Part shown: in pieces, positions 24,601 to 35,372 of the stretch | How positions within the stretch are numbered: position 1 is the first letter of the stretch | Layout: each line of letters opens with the position of its first letter | Assembly (NCBI GenBank): GCA_014871385.1 | Contig: CM026423.1 | Location: forward strand, 7,602,967-7,666,966 | Reading direction: 5' to 3' | DNA from: Ceratodon purpureus | Taxonomy: Eukaryota > Streptophyta > Bryopsida > Pseudoditrichales > Ditrichaceae | Length of the DNA: 64,000 bases | The notes under the pieces: generated by a model | Seen by the model: only the letters and a program-made list of their open reading frames with translations | Told to the model about the DNA's origin: nothing | The model's database searches: none | Made by a program: the position numbers and the translations under genes

Positions 24601-26844
24601 AGCAATTCGAGCAAGGGCTATCGTCTCTGGCACTTTGAGAAGAAGCGCCTTATTGTCTGCCGAGATGTAATTTTTGATGAGGATAGTACCCTATCCCGTC
24701 ATTCTTTCTTCGAACCAGATATTGTTTCAATTGATGAGCTCTTCCCAATTTCCTTTATTCATACGGATTTGGAAAACTCTGTTTCTATTTTGACAGACTC
24801 TCAGAGTCTTGGAAATGACTCACCTGATTTAAGAGCACGCTCTGACTCTTGTAATACTCAACTTGGTGAGAGCGCAACTTTCAGTGGGAGCTTACCTGTG
24901 AGTATTAATTCACTACATGAGACATCACCATTGATGGTGAATTCTGAATTACCCATACCAGAACAAGATGTGCTATCCAAAGAACCTGTGTCTTCGACAT
25001 GTGGAGATGATTCCGATGAAGCATGTATCGGAACTCCTTGTTTCAGTGGGAGTGCTTGTGGCAGTGAAGATTTGCGAAGCAATGGAAGTTATCATCCTAG
25101 TGGGAGTATTTCCCATGTTCCACCATCATCAACTCCTGCAGATTCTCCTGATCTCTTAAACCCAGTACTCAAAACAAAGAGCCTTCATGATTTATATAGT
25201 CAGACTCTTCCTACTGATCAACCTTCCTCAACCTCTTTCCTGGCAACTTCCACTCCTGGCAAATCTTTATCGACTTATCAGTCTCTTCTACCTTCAGAGC
25301 CCCTTACCGTTGAAGAAGCGTTACTATCTGAACATGCACAGGAATGGAAATTGTCCATGGACGATGAGATTAATTCTCTTATCCACAATGGCACATGGGA
25401 TCTGGTCACACTTCCTCCTGGGAGGAAAACTGTTAAAAATAAGTGGGTTTTCAAAATCAAAGTTAAATCCGATGGTTCTATTGATCACTTCAAATCTCGC
25501 TTGGTAGCCAAAGGTTTCTCTCAAGTATTTGGATTGGACTATGACGAGACCTTTGCCCCAACTGCTAAAGCTGACAGCATTCGGACGATACTCTCTCTTG
25601 CTGCAGCAAATGACTGTGAATTGATACAGTTTGATATCAAAACAGCCTTTCTACATGGGGACCTTGACGAAGAAATATTCATGGATCTTCCCTCTGGCTA
25701 CACTCTTCCTGACAGTCATGGAAAAGTTTGCAAACTGAAGAAATCCTTATATGGTTTAAAGCAAGCGAGCAGACAATGGAACAAGAAGTTCTCAAGTTTT
25801 TTGTCTCAATATGATCTTCATCAGAGCACGGCTGATCCCTGCGTGTTCTTCTCTTATTCGAAACCAATTCTTGCTCTCACGATCTTTGTTGACGATGGCT
25901 TGGGAATCTGCAAGTCTTCCTCAAAGCTTCAGAACATGATTGAGTATCTCAAGACACATTTTGACGTGACAGCGGGTCCTGCTGATACATACATCGGTCT
26001 TCATATCACAAGAGATCGTTCTCGTCGAACCTTGTACATTGATCAATCACGATACATTGAGACCATGCTGGCAAAGTATGGATTTAGCTCTATCAATCCA
26101 GTTTCTACTCCGGCTGATGCAAATGTCCATCTTCATCGTCCGCTACCTGATGACGATCAGCCTTCCCCGAATTTTCCATACCAAAATATGGTAGGATCTC
26201 TACTATACCTGATGGTATTTTCACGCCCTGATATTGCTCAGGCTACTACTACTGTTGCTCAGTACTCGAGTAATTTTCGAGAGATTCATTGTACAGCGGT
26301 ACGTCGCATCATGAAGTATCTCCGAGGCACTTCCTCGTATGCTTTGTGCTATATGCCGGCCACCAAATCTGCTTCGCTCATGGCATTTGCAGATGCTGAT
26401 TTTGCTGGTGACTTAGACGATAGGAAGAGCAGGAGTGGATGTGTTATTCTGTTCAATAGCGCACCTGTCCTGTGGCTGAGCAGAAAACAACCGTGCACGG
26501 CCACTTCAACAACGGAGTCTGAGTATGTGGCTGCGTGTCTTGCTGGCAAGGAGATTGTCTGGCTTCGACGTTTGCTATCTGATTTGGGAGTTTCTTTTTC
26601 AGATCCTACTCCTTTGAAGAGTGACAATCAGTCTGCAATTCGCTTGGTTCTAAATCCAGAGTTTCATAAACGGACAAAACATATTGATGTGATTTTTCAT
26701 AAAATCCGTGAGATGCAAACTGCTGGGGAGATTGCTGTCTCGTATATACCAACTGATCAGCAGCTCGCTGATATTTTTACCAAACCAGTGACTCCGGAGC
26801 GATTTCTTCGACTACGATCTCTTCTCAACATCGTGAAGCGTTGA
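21620..26844 (+). CDS. Copia Gag-Pol polyprotein, split after codon 29 by an inserted element
   Basis: The frame opens at the ATG at 21620 and runs 29 codons to 21706. It is broken by the insertion at 21707-22443 and then continues from 22447 as 1465 codons to TGA at 26844. Positions below count from 22447. Gag_UBN2-type Gag is followed by a zinc knuckle (CNNCGERGHFSAEC, ~225) and protease (ADSGATEH, ~313). Integrase has the HARLGH...CIGC finger and catalytic D, D and E at ~526, ~589 and ~619 (HSDISGPF, RTDNAKEY, TPEQNSVAE). Reverse transcriptase carries NKWVFKIK, the FDIKTAFLHG motif and FVDDG (~1148) in place of YVDD. RNase H has FADADFAGD and TESEYVA. The INT-before-RT order defines copia. 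Catalytic motifs all appear intact; only the gag N-terminus is detached, and the ATG at 22447 could still start most of it. Confidence 0.95.
21707..22443 (+). mobile_element. GGGGAGAGCAC inverted-repeat element, copy 1, inside copia gag
   Basis: 737 bp with ends GGGGAGAGCACAATAAAG and, at the right in complement, GGGGGAAGCACAATAAAG. It is flanked by CACATG at 21701-21706 and 22444-22449, a 5-6 bp target duplication. Removing it with one CACATG restores the gag frame. It has no transposase, so it is non-autonomous. Two diverged copies occur at 30861 and 32718. An internal stem (22041-22049 with 22076-22084) is conserved in the other copies. Family assignment is open. Confidence 0.88.
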
Positions 26845-26894
26845 AAATCAAGTGGGAGATTTAGTTTACATGTTGTGATCTCTCAACTCTGAAC

Positions 26895-26906
26895 GATGAG
26901 TGGGAG
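26895..26906 (+). other. Polypurine tract before the 3' LTR
   Basis: The purine-rich run GATGAGTGGGAG lies directly before the 3' LTR, the position for priming plus-strand synthesis. A similar AAGTGGGAG lies at ~26850, just after the stop codon. Confidence 0.6.
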
Positions 26907-27185
26907 TATTGCAGGTGCATCGTTCCGTTGATAGATTAGTTAGTTGCAAAGCAGCATAGATAGATTAGTTAGTTAGTTAGTTTCGATGATAGTCGTTAGT
27001 CAGTATAACGTTCATCCTAAACTCTGTCTTCACCTCCGACGTACTTAGTGTCTGTGTGCGATGTTGACGCTGCTGTTTCCCCATTGTAGTTTTCTTTCAA
27101 ATTAGTGTCATATTGAGCATCCGCTCTTGGCCATGGCTGTGTGTACGAGTCTGTTGTTCTTAGAATGAGTGTGTGAAATGCAATA
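26907..27185 (+). repeat. 3' LTR of the copia element
   Basis: 279 bp, matching the 5' LTR without a visible difference. It is followed directly by the second AAAGA target copy at 27186-27190, after which the host exon resumes in frame. Confidence 0.93.
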
Positions 27186-27913
27186 AAAGACAACATCGTT
27201 CTTGACCTCATAGCAGAGTCTAATGACAACAACTGTGAGGATGTCAACACGGAAAATCACAGCAACCACACCGTTCAAGGAAGTTGCGATTCAGAAGTCG
27301 AGGAGGCGGAGGATGTTGTGGACCGTGTTCAAAATCCAGGTGCAGCGGATATCAAGAACGCAGTCCATGAAGACGAAGCTGAGGACATTGCAATGTATGA
27401 TAAACCTGTAGGCTCATCGGCAACAGCACCTTCTCTTCCCAGCACTGTTTCCGTCATAGGTCAAGGTTGTGGAAGTGTGAGCATTTTTGACTCGAACTCT
27501 GTAAAGCGGGCAGTCCCTGCGTTTCTGTTCATGCCAACAACCCGCATGACGTTTACCCCGCTGTAGAAGTGGGAGTACGAAAACGGGTTCCCAATTGACG
27601 GCGTCACCGACACTACACGCTGGGCCGGTGAAGTAGGATTGGAGGTGGGGAGTCAGAACCCTGAAGTCAACGTAAACGAAGAAAACTATTGTCTGCGACG
27701 GACCCGCCAAAATACGTGTGTACTTACACACATGACGATTTCTCGCCAGATGATGAGGATGGGAATTCCACACCTACAGAAGCAACATCAGATGCTGACG
27801 AGGAAGGACCCCCTGTTTCTCGAAAAGGAAAGAAGAAGGCAACAGAAGGAACATCGGATGCTGACGAGGAAGGAGCCCCTGTTTCTCAAAATGGCAAGGA
27901 GAAGGTGGAATGA

Positions 27914-30314
27914 AGAATCAAACATAAGGTGTGCACTGTGTCCAAAGTTTAAACCACTTCCATTCACGTAATAAATAGTTGTCTTGTGTAGCACAAGTTG
28001 CCTTAGTGTTCCGGCTAAGGAGGAAGGGACTTAGAGAATACCATCAGAACACTACAGTGCAACATATGTTTGATAATGAAGACTGCCACCAACACTTCGG
28101 TGGCTCATGTGTTCCTAATGTTAAAACACCTGTTAATGCAGTTTGAAGATAGAACAGCACACGGAGGGAGTTGATGATTTGGAAGTATTACATTGTTGGG
28201 TTAGGAATTACGTTTTTTGAATCGTTGTGAAATCCAGCTTAACCTCTAAAATTCTTCGCGACCATATTCTGGTCGTTCCACTTTTTGGGCAGCCTTCGGG
28301 GACCTCATACTTTTGAAACTTTCAATGGAAATTTTAGTGTAGTTTCCAAAAACTACACTCTACATGTAGCACTTCGTTTCACGTCATTCCGATAAGTATT
28401 GCAAAAGTTATAAGCATTTGAAGTTTTTGAAGCAAGATCGGGCAGCAAGAAATTTTTTATTTTTTACTTTTTTTCGGAATTTGTTTTTTGATTCATGATC
28501 GGTTGATCTTTATCTACAATTGAAGCTTTAAATCAACCCATTCTGAGCAATGGGATAAAAGTTATGAGAAGATATGTTTCTTAGGTAGTTTGAACTTTGG
28601 ACAAAAAAAACTTTGAAGCTTATTTCTAAACTCAATTTTAAATATTTTTTAATGAAATAAAAAGCACTAGGTGAAGTCTTCTAAGTACAACATTCTCACC
28701 GTTAAGATTGACATTTTACAATTCCATGTCAAACTTATAAATGATTTTCTATTTCCTTCCATTTTGTACCGACTTCTAGTAATTGTTTTATGAAAAAATT
28801 AATATGAGTTTTTTTCTTACAAGATTTTATATTTGAAGACTTAACTCAATTGTTAACATGGCCTTGCCATTCAATCAATTTCTAACCCATTCAAAAAAAA
28901 TATATTAATTTCTAAAGTTCAAATTTGTCACCAGATTGAACTCCAAAAAATCTTCTTGTGCAACTTTGATCCTTATAATCTAAGAATCTAATGGTCATCT
29001 TGCTCTCAAATTTTGTGCTCACATGAAAACCAACTTGGGTATTAGATCTTACGGTTAAATGATGAAAAAACTAAAAAAACATATCATTTCTTCTCCAACT
29101 TCCAAATGCTGCGTTTTTCATGGTTTTATGTGAGATTACAGTCAAGGAATTTTAGGGGTTAAGTGACTTTTAAGACATTACCCTTTTGTTTCAGTGCAGT
29201 TTTGATGGACTTGATTCCAACACAATATCGTTGGATTCTGTGGAAATTTAGAGAGCTTTGAATTCTAATGATGGTACATGCTTACGAGTGTGTGAAGAAC
29301 ATGATATTTTTGATGTTTTGTTTCTTTCTGGATTTCTAATTCCTTCTACTCCTCTGTTTACGTCTCTGGGCTTCTAAACTGACAAGTGCTTGAACTTGTA
29401 GAACCGTCTATGTCCACTGAATTTGAAGTAACATTAGGACATGTATAAGTACGAGCATGTTCAGTCATTTTATAAAAACATGGTTCTTAACAACGTAATC
29501 ATCTGCCGTAGAGTTAAAGTCCTAAATATAGGCATTTTTGGTTGAGGGTGTCATCTGATTCATTGAGTGTATGTTAACGTTATCTGGGAAGAGTGTACTG
29601 TAATCGAGATATTGCATCACAGACTCTCTGAGGAGAAAATGCTAGTGGCATCAATGAATACTAGGTTGAGGTATCTCTATTTTGTGTTGTTGCTAGTTCG
29701 GATCAAGTACATAGGTTTCACTGCAAGGTAGTAGTATGTAGACATAATTCCAGAGAAGACGTCATGGACGGTTAATCATAATTTAAGAATTATGACTGCC
29801 CCGCCAAGCAATGTTTACATTTAACAAATGTAATATTCTCCATCCCGGATTAGTACTTCTCTCTTATGGTAAATTCTTTCCAGCTCAAAAAAGATTCACT
29901 GGTCAATTGATTAAATGTCAATTTGATTTGGATTAATAGAACTGGAGTTACCGCAATGAACTAACATCAATGTGTTGTAAGCATTGACAATTGATTGCTC
30001 GAACAGATTGTTGATCTTCATGCTTTCTATTCCGCGGAGTGTACGAAGTCGTTGGTGCTGAGGTATGCGATAGGAAAAGGTAAAGCGTCACATAGTTCAC
30101 TACATGATAATTCCAAGTGAACTCTAAGTTCATCTTCTGTTTGGTAAACTAACTTTCGTCATCGCATGCTCCAGTAAGCGCTCATCTCTTGCTGGTATTT
30201 GTTGCTTCTATATAGTACTCACAATTGACATAGTCGTGGATGTAGTGCATGTTCTATATTGGTTTATTGTGTATACAGATACTGTAGTAAGCAGGAACTT
30301 GTGCCCACTTGAAG
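27914..30314. other. Intergenic spacer, no gene recognised
   Basis: AT-rich, especially at 28400-29100, with scattered homopolymers. I saw no exon-like frame with supporting splice sites, no long repeat and no terminal inverted repeats. Confidence 0.5.
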
Positions 30315-31799
30315 ATGGCGGACTCCGTGAAAACAAGTGCTCCGGAGGAATGTAGTAAGGTGACAGCGGAAGGTGGTAAGAGTTTGGAGGTGGATGGAGT
30401 TTCAGATGGAAAACCAGTATGAGGAACTACATCTCCTGCTGGAAAAACAGTTGGTGACCCATTTGATGGTCCAAACGAAACCATATGCTCCGGATCCGGT
30501 TTCTTCACCACCAAACCCCCTCGTTGGAAGAGGAGTTACGATTCAAGGCGGACTATTATGACAAGAAACGAAGTGTTGAGAGGGAAAGAAGACTCAGCTC
30601 TTCGATGTCCCGAAAGGAAACTTTAGTCCGTAGGTAGGAAACAAAATTCCTTTCCTCCCTACTCCTCATTTTTATAAGATTTCTAATTGTATGTTGCTGG
30701 TTTCTTAAATTCCTTTCTTTTCTTGATAAGTAGCTTGAGTAACATATCACGAAGCATGATGTTCTGCCTTTCAACTTATGGCATCCCAGGGACTTCGAAA
30801 GTTGAGGAAAAGTCAGCTGCTGAGGTAGGGACCTTGAAGGAGGAAGAAAAAACACATAAGGGGGAGAGCACAATAAAGTGAACCACAAAGTGACGCATGT
30901 GACCACTAACAAGTGAATATGAAGTGTGCTGTTTTTGAAGGCTCAAAGCTGATTTTGAGGATTTTGGTGTAGTTTTTGAGCATTTTAGTCACTTTCGAAG
31001 GTGTCATAAGGTATCTTACACACACCTTCATAAAAAGAACATCCTGAATTGAAACTAAATTTGACCACTAGTTCTAAATCATGAAAATGAACTTTTCCAA
31101 AGTCTTGATTTCTTCATCTATTGTCTTTAGATGATGTTTTTTCCAATTTAAAAAAACAATGTTCGGTGAAATAAAAGTGACAAAAAGTATCGCGGAAAAG
31201 ACCCTCTTAAAAAGCATCCTTGCGATACTTTTGGAACCCTAAACCAATCAATGAGTATATGAATTGACTATTTTAGGATACCTCTTAAACATACGGAGGC
31301 CCCCGCAAAATTAAAAGTGATTTCGGACAAAACCCTAAACTGTTTTGTTCACTTTTCCAAATTAGACCATTCACTTTGCTTGACTTCGACGTCTCCGTTT
31401 TCCATTGTAAACTCAATGTCTTCTCCCGCAACTTTGGGAAGTTGAAAAAGATCAAGTCTACTTTCCGTATCCCAAAATTAATTTTGCATCGACAGAACGT
31501 AGATCCGACTTTCTCTAGTGTTTACGGAAGGGGCTGAAATTGGTGAAAAGATAAGCACTTTTTTGATCCTCTTTATTGTGCTTTCCCCAATGATGAGATA
31601 AATCCTGGTGACATTGCGACTGCTCAAGACGAGAATGCACAGAATACAGTATTGGATTTTGTGCAACCAATTAGAGAGCCGGGAAACTAAATCCGATGGA
31701 GACGAAAGCGACGATAACATTGGAAAACCAAAGCGTCCGAAGCCAGCTCTGTACATTCCAATTCTGCGTGGCAAATTTCTGACCCGACCTAAGAGATAA
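30315..31799 (+). pseudogene. Unrecognised host gene fragment, interrupted by element copy 2
   Basis: A first exon is likely at 30315-30416: the ATG gives 34 residues (MADSVKTSAPEECSK...) before a GTATGAG donor. A second coding stretch ends near 30633 and is highly basic and acidic (ADYYDKKRSVERERR) before a GTAGGA donor. A third runs from ~30795 to 30860 (KVEEKSAAEVGTLKEEEKTH). It is broken by the 728-bp element and resumes in frame at 31589 (NDEINPGDIATAQDENAQ). A final stretch in another frame ends at TAA 31799 (KPKRPKPALYIPILRGKF). The frame change near 31670 and the insertion suggest a dead gene, though an unseen small intron cannot be excluded. No domain is recognised. Confidence 0.4.
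30861..31588 (+). mobile_element. GGGGAGAGCAC inverted-repeat element, copy 2
   Basis: About 728 bp, same orientation as copy 1, with ends GGGGAGAGCAC and, in complement, GGGGAAAGCAC. It sits in a coding exon of the 30.3-31.8 kb gene. No target duplication is visible. Its interior is almost the same as copy 3 and clearly diverged from copy 1. Confidence 0.85.
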
Positions 31800-32717
31800 G
31801 GAGACGTACGTTTCGATGTACAGGTGAACTCCGAATAATGACTCTTGTAAGTATAATTGCAAAGCGATGATATGTTTTTTTCCATTGTACCCTGCATTTG
31901 AAATGATACATATTTCTGGTGAAAAATTTGAGAAGAGATAACAAGTTTGAACACTCGTATGACAGGTGATTTTCCTTCAGGGACATGATTACATAATCTC
32001 ATGGTGAAGGATGCATTCTGGAGAGGAGGTTGTTGCCTACTACTGTTACAAACGATGTTTTCACTTGCATGTCACTAGGTTTGCAGTGCGCTTCAGTGTT
32101 CAACAATGCTTGCGCTGCGTTGTTGTCGTTCTATTGAGAGTTCGTCCAGTAACTCAACAACTAGACGGGTTTCTCATCCGATGCAAGACACGTGAGTGTG
32201 TTTGAAGGTGGAAAGAGGATTTCAGATTGTACCTAGTCATTGAAATTTCCTACAATCTATTTCTTTTTCAAAAGTTTGTTATACATGTTGTATGATCTTA
32301 TGCAAGGATCATGTATAGAACTACTCTCGAGTGAATTCACTGAAATGTCTAAATCATTTTGTCCTAAGTTCTGTTTCAAAAAGAGGATTTTGCTATTCTG
32401 TACAATGAATATTTGCAATTTTTCAGCTTGATACAATAAATTATAGCTTGTGCGAACATGGTTGAGGAAACTTAGATTAGTGGCCATTCTGAGGCCCTGA
32501 TGACACAATTGATTTATGTAATAGATATTCCGTGTTCTGATTGAAAGCATGTATTTTGAGAGAAGTATATGCGTACAGAGGCTGAACTCGGTATCAATGT
32601 GTAACAACATTGAAGTATCTATTGCGTAACAGTTGGAAAGGAAATGAATGTATATGTATCTGTCTGTTTTTTATTATGAGAGTCAATGCCGATACCATAG
32701 TTTTTGTTAGAATATTA
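31800..32717. other. Spacer between inverted element copies
   Basis: About 0.9 kb of moderately AT-rich sequence following the damaged host gene, possibly its 3' region. No coding frame or repeat was recognised. Confidence 0.5.
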
Positions 32718-33446
32718 GGGGGGAAGCACAATAAAGTGAACCAAAAAAGTGTTTATCTTTTCACCAATTTCAGCCCCTTCCATAAACACTAGAGAAAGTC
32801 GGATCTATGTTATGTCGATGCAAAATTAATTTTGGGATACGGAAAGTAGACTTGATCTTTTTCAACTTCCCAAAGTTGCGGGAGAAGACATTGAGTTTAC
32901 AATGGAAAACGGAGACGTCGAAGTCAAGCAAAGTGAATGGTCTAATTTGGAAAAGTGAACAAAACAGTTTAGGGTTTTGTCCGAAATCACTTTTAATTTT
33001 GCGGGGGCCTCCGTATGTTTAAGAGGTATCCTAAAATAGTCAATTCATATACTCATTGATTGGTTTAGGGTTCCAAAAGTATCGCAAGGATGCTTTTTAA
33101 GAGGGTCTTTTCCGCGATACTTTTTGTCACTTTTATTTCACCGAACATTGTTTTTTTAAATTGGAAAAAACATCATCTAAAGACAATAGATGAAGAAATC
33201 AAGACTTTGGAAAAGTTCATTTTCATGATTTAGAACTAGTGGTCAAATTTAGTTTCAATTCAGGATGTTCTTTTTATGAAGGTGTGTGTAAGATACCTTA
33301 TGACACCTTCGAAAGTGACTAAAATGCTCAAAAACTACACCAAAATCCTCAAAATCAGCTTTGAGCCTTCAAAAACAGCACACTTCATATTCACTTGTTA
33401 GTGGTCACATTTTGCACTTTAAGGTCCACTTTATTGTGTTCTCCCC
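32718..33446 (-). mobile_element. GGGGAGAGCAC inverted-repeat element, copy 3 (inverse orientation)
   Basis: About 729 bp, the reverse complement of copy 2, forming with it a large inverted repeat around a ~1.13-kb spacer. Internal sequence matches copy 2 over roughly 600 bp, while both terminal zones differ. No target duplication was found. Its right end is 2 bp from the TTAA of the next MITE. Confidence 0.85.
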
Positions 33447-33448
33447 TG

Positions 33449-33765
33449 TTAAGGTGAAACCACCTATAAGCAGGCACCACCCCATGGGCGTGCCCTAAGA
33501 TTCTTGCCTTTATAAAGATATAACCTCCCTTGCATGTACCTCATGCGTACATAAACAGGGTGCCCGCTTATAGGTTATCACTTCTTAAGGCTTTGAAAAT
33601 TTGTACTTAATTATGTGTATGCTTTGAAATATCAAAAAAATAGGGAAAACTTGTCTTTTCCTATTCCTTATCCCTGAAAAATAGTAACCCACTCATTTCA
33701 TCACCCAAGAATATAGATTCCTTACATAATCCTTAATTGCCCGCTTATAGGTGGTTTCACCTTAA
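33449..33765. mobile_element. TTAA-flanked MITE with 24-bp terminal repeats
   Basis: Element 33453-33761 (309 bp) lies between two TTAA copies (33449-33452, 33762-33765). Its ends read GGTGAAACCACCTATAAGC and the complement, 23 of 24 bp matching. A third, partial end copy (TGCCCGCTTATAGG..., 33561-33590) lies inside, again running into TTAA, as if a shorter element sits within a longer one. TTAA targets are the mark of piggyBac-type transposition. Confidence 0.8.
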
Positions 33766-34807
33766 TTGGTAGAACTGAACAGATAGCATTAGAGATTGTC
33801 GCAGTAGAAACGCAGAGCACAAGTTACTATGCACAAGGCAGAGCACAACAATAAATACCTAACCTAGGTATCGCACATGACTATGGTCTTCAATGCAACT
33901 CGTGCCGGGTATCAGGAACAGACATTACATGATGATCTACCTTGGACACATCATAATCTACATCGGAAATACATAGATGTCAGAATCAAATTCAAAGTTG
34001 GAAAGAAGATCTGTATTCCACGCATTGAAAATCTAGAATATGAGTTTACTTGAAGACCAGATAGGATCGATTGTAGATTTCCACCTAAGAATTCGTAGAA
34101 CGCACATTAAATGTAGGATACGATGATCGGAGATTGGCTGCGCATAATACGTAGATGTATATGCACAGCGGGAACCCATGTTGTTCATGAGGGGATATGC
34201 GGCAGAGGAGTTCACAGTCCCAATGAAGTACATCACCAGAAAGTCACCCACTTTTCACTCAAATATTGAACAAACACTCGATACGTCACTGCACTGATGA
34301 CGGAGGAACAGGGCAAAATACTTACGTCATTTATCCAGTCATCATAGACAACATCCGGACATCATGTCATATGCAGGCCGTCTCCAAAGGACACATTTTC
34401 TACTAGTGATATTTATTATGTTATTCGGTACATGTGCAAGATGGATCCTAAAGAAGACTCCTTCATGCACGCTCCGAGTTATAGTTTCAACGAGGTTATG
34501 GAAATCCTCGAACGAATGGGTGCCTTTTGAAGAACTATTTAGTTTATAACGTACAAGTAGCCTCCTAGTAGACAATAGGCTACTATATGAGCAGCGTTTT
34601 GTTCTAGATTGGATTTGTCTTGATTTGAACTGCAAAAAATAAAGATGATTTCTTTGTATGCCATTATATACAATCAAATTAGGTGAGTTTTTTTCTACAA
34701 CAAAATAGAAATCTCTCTCTATCCTTCCTTCGTATGACAAACAATTCCAATTTTCTCGTGAGAAAACTCAGCAACGTATCATTGAGTTTACAAGAATGTC
34801 TGTCCTC
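33766..34807. other. Intergenic spacer
   Basis: About 1 kb without recognisable gene. The open frames on both strands near 34342-34740 overlap each other and lack domain signals. A small palindrome (TAGCC...GGCTA) lies near 34558-34583. Confidence 0.5.
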
Positions 34808-35013
34808 TGGAGGTGCATCTCGGATCCGAGGGTCCCCTTCAGGCAGAGCCAAATGGACTGTGGGATCCGGAATACACCTTCAGCATTGCAAATCCAACTA
34901 TGTCCTTAGGAAAAAATTCGATGCGCTGCAGGTGTATCTCGGATCTGAAGGTCTCCTTGAGGCAGAGCCAAGGGGACTCTCGGATCCGAGATACACGTCC
35001 AGCACATCGAATT
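34808..35013. repeat. Two tandem ~90-bp hairpins
   Basis: The second hairpin spans 34915-35013. Its arms are nearly complementary over ~40 bp, from AATTCGATG to CATCGAATT, both including GTATCTCGGATC or its complement. The first spans ~34808-34885, is a diverged copy, and has the same loop sequence AGGCAGAGCCAA. The GC-rich hairpins stand out sharply from the AT-rich DNA that follows. Confidence 0.75.
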
Positions 35014-35372
35014 TTTTTTATTTTTAAAATTTTTAATATTAAAATTTTTTAGTAAATTTTGTTAAAGTAGGGTAAAAAATCATTTTAAACCGATCTTCAT
35101 TATAAATTTATTGTATATATGATCTATTTTTTTAACTTCTATATTTAGCATTTTTAACAAAAATATCTTAAAAACGACAAAAATCCACAGTGATAGGTAC
35201 TTTACTAATTTTAGTAATTTCTCTCCAATTTCGTCAAAAATTCCCAAAATTCCCAAAAACTTGTCAAAAAACAAAGTTTTTCAAAAAAAAGAAGAAAAAA
35301 TTGTCAAAAACGCCTCCACTGCTCTCTGTTCCCGCTCTCTGCTCACAAGATAGCTTCGCTAAAAATCTTATG

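Larger units (their letters stand above)
21126..27190 (+). mobile_element. Young Ty1/copia LTR retrotransposon with target duplication AAAGA
   Basis: The 5' LTR (21131-21409) and 3' LTR (26907-27185) are both 279 bp and show no difference on reading through them. They begin TATTG and end CAATA, an inverted pair, and are flanked by AAAGA at 21126-21130 and 27186-27190. Internal order: primer site, gag, protease, integrase, reverse transcriptase, RNase H, purine tract. The coding frame is otherwise open, but gag is split by a 737-bp element at 21707-22443. Equal LTRs mean very recent insertion. The target is a coding exon of the host gene. Confidence 0.95.
20586..27913 (+). pseudogene. Unrecognised acidic gene, split by a copia element in a coding exon
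   Basis: Exon-like stretches: 20586-20672 (reads NEHRRLRDTSEILPEIFDED), 20802-20848 (QRVQNVEERQSG), then 20931-21130, which continues in frame at 27191-27566 once the copia element and one copy of the 5-bp target duplication are removed. The joined exon is acidic and disordered (ESNDNNCEDVNTENHSN, HEDEAEDIAMYDK) and meets TAG at 27564-27566. A further acidic frame ends at TGA 27913. It holds a ~60-bp direct repeat, T(S)DADEEG(P/A)PVS twice. I recognise no domain. The first exon is not identified, the TAG may be a nonsense change, and the intron at 20849-20930 could instead be a frameshift at a C run. I call it a broken gene because a 6-kb element sits in its coding exon. Its function is unknown. 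Confidence 0.5.

Noticed and set aside
30861-33446. Inversion by recombination between element copies 2 and 3
   Set aside because: Swapping the flanks does not produce matching target duplications, so I have no support for a past inversion.
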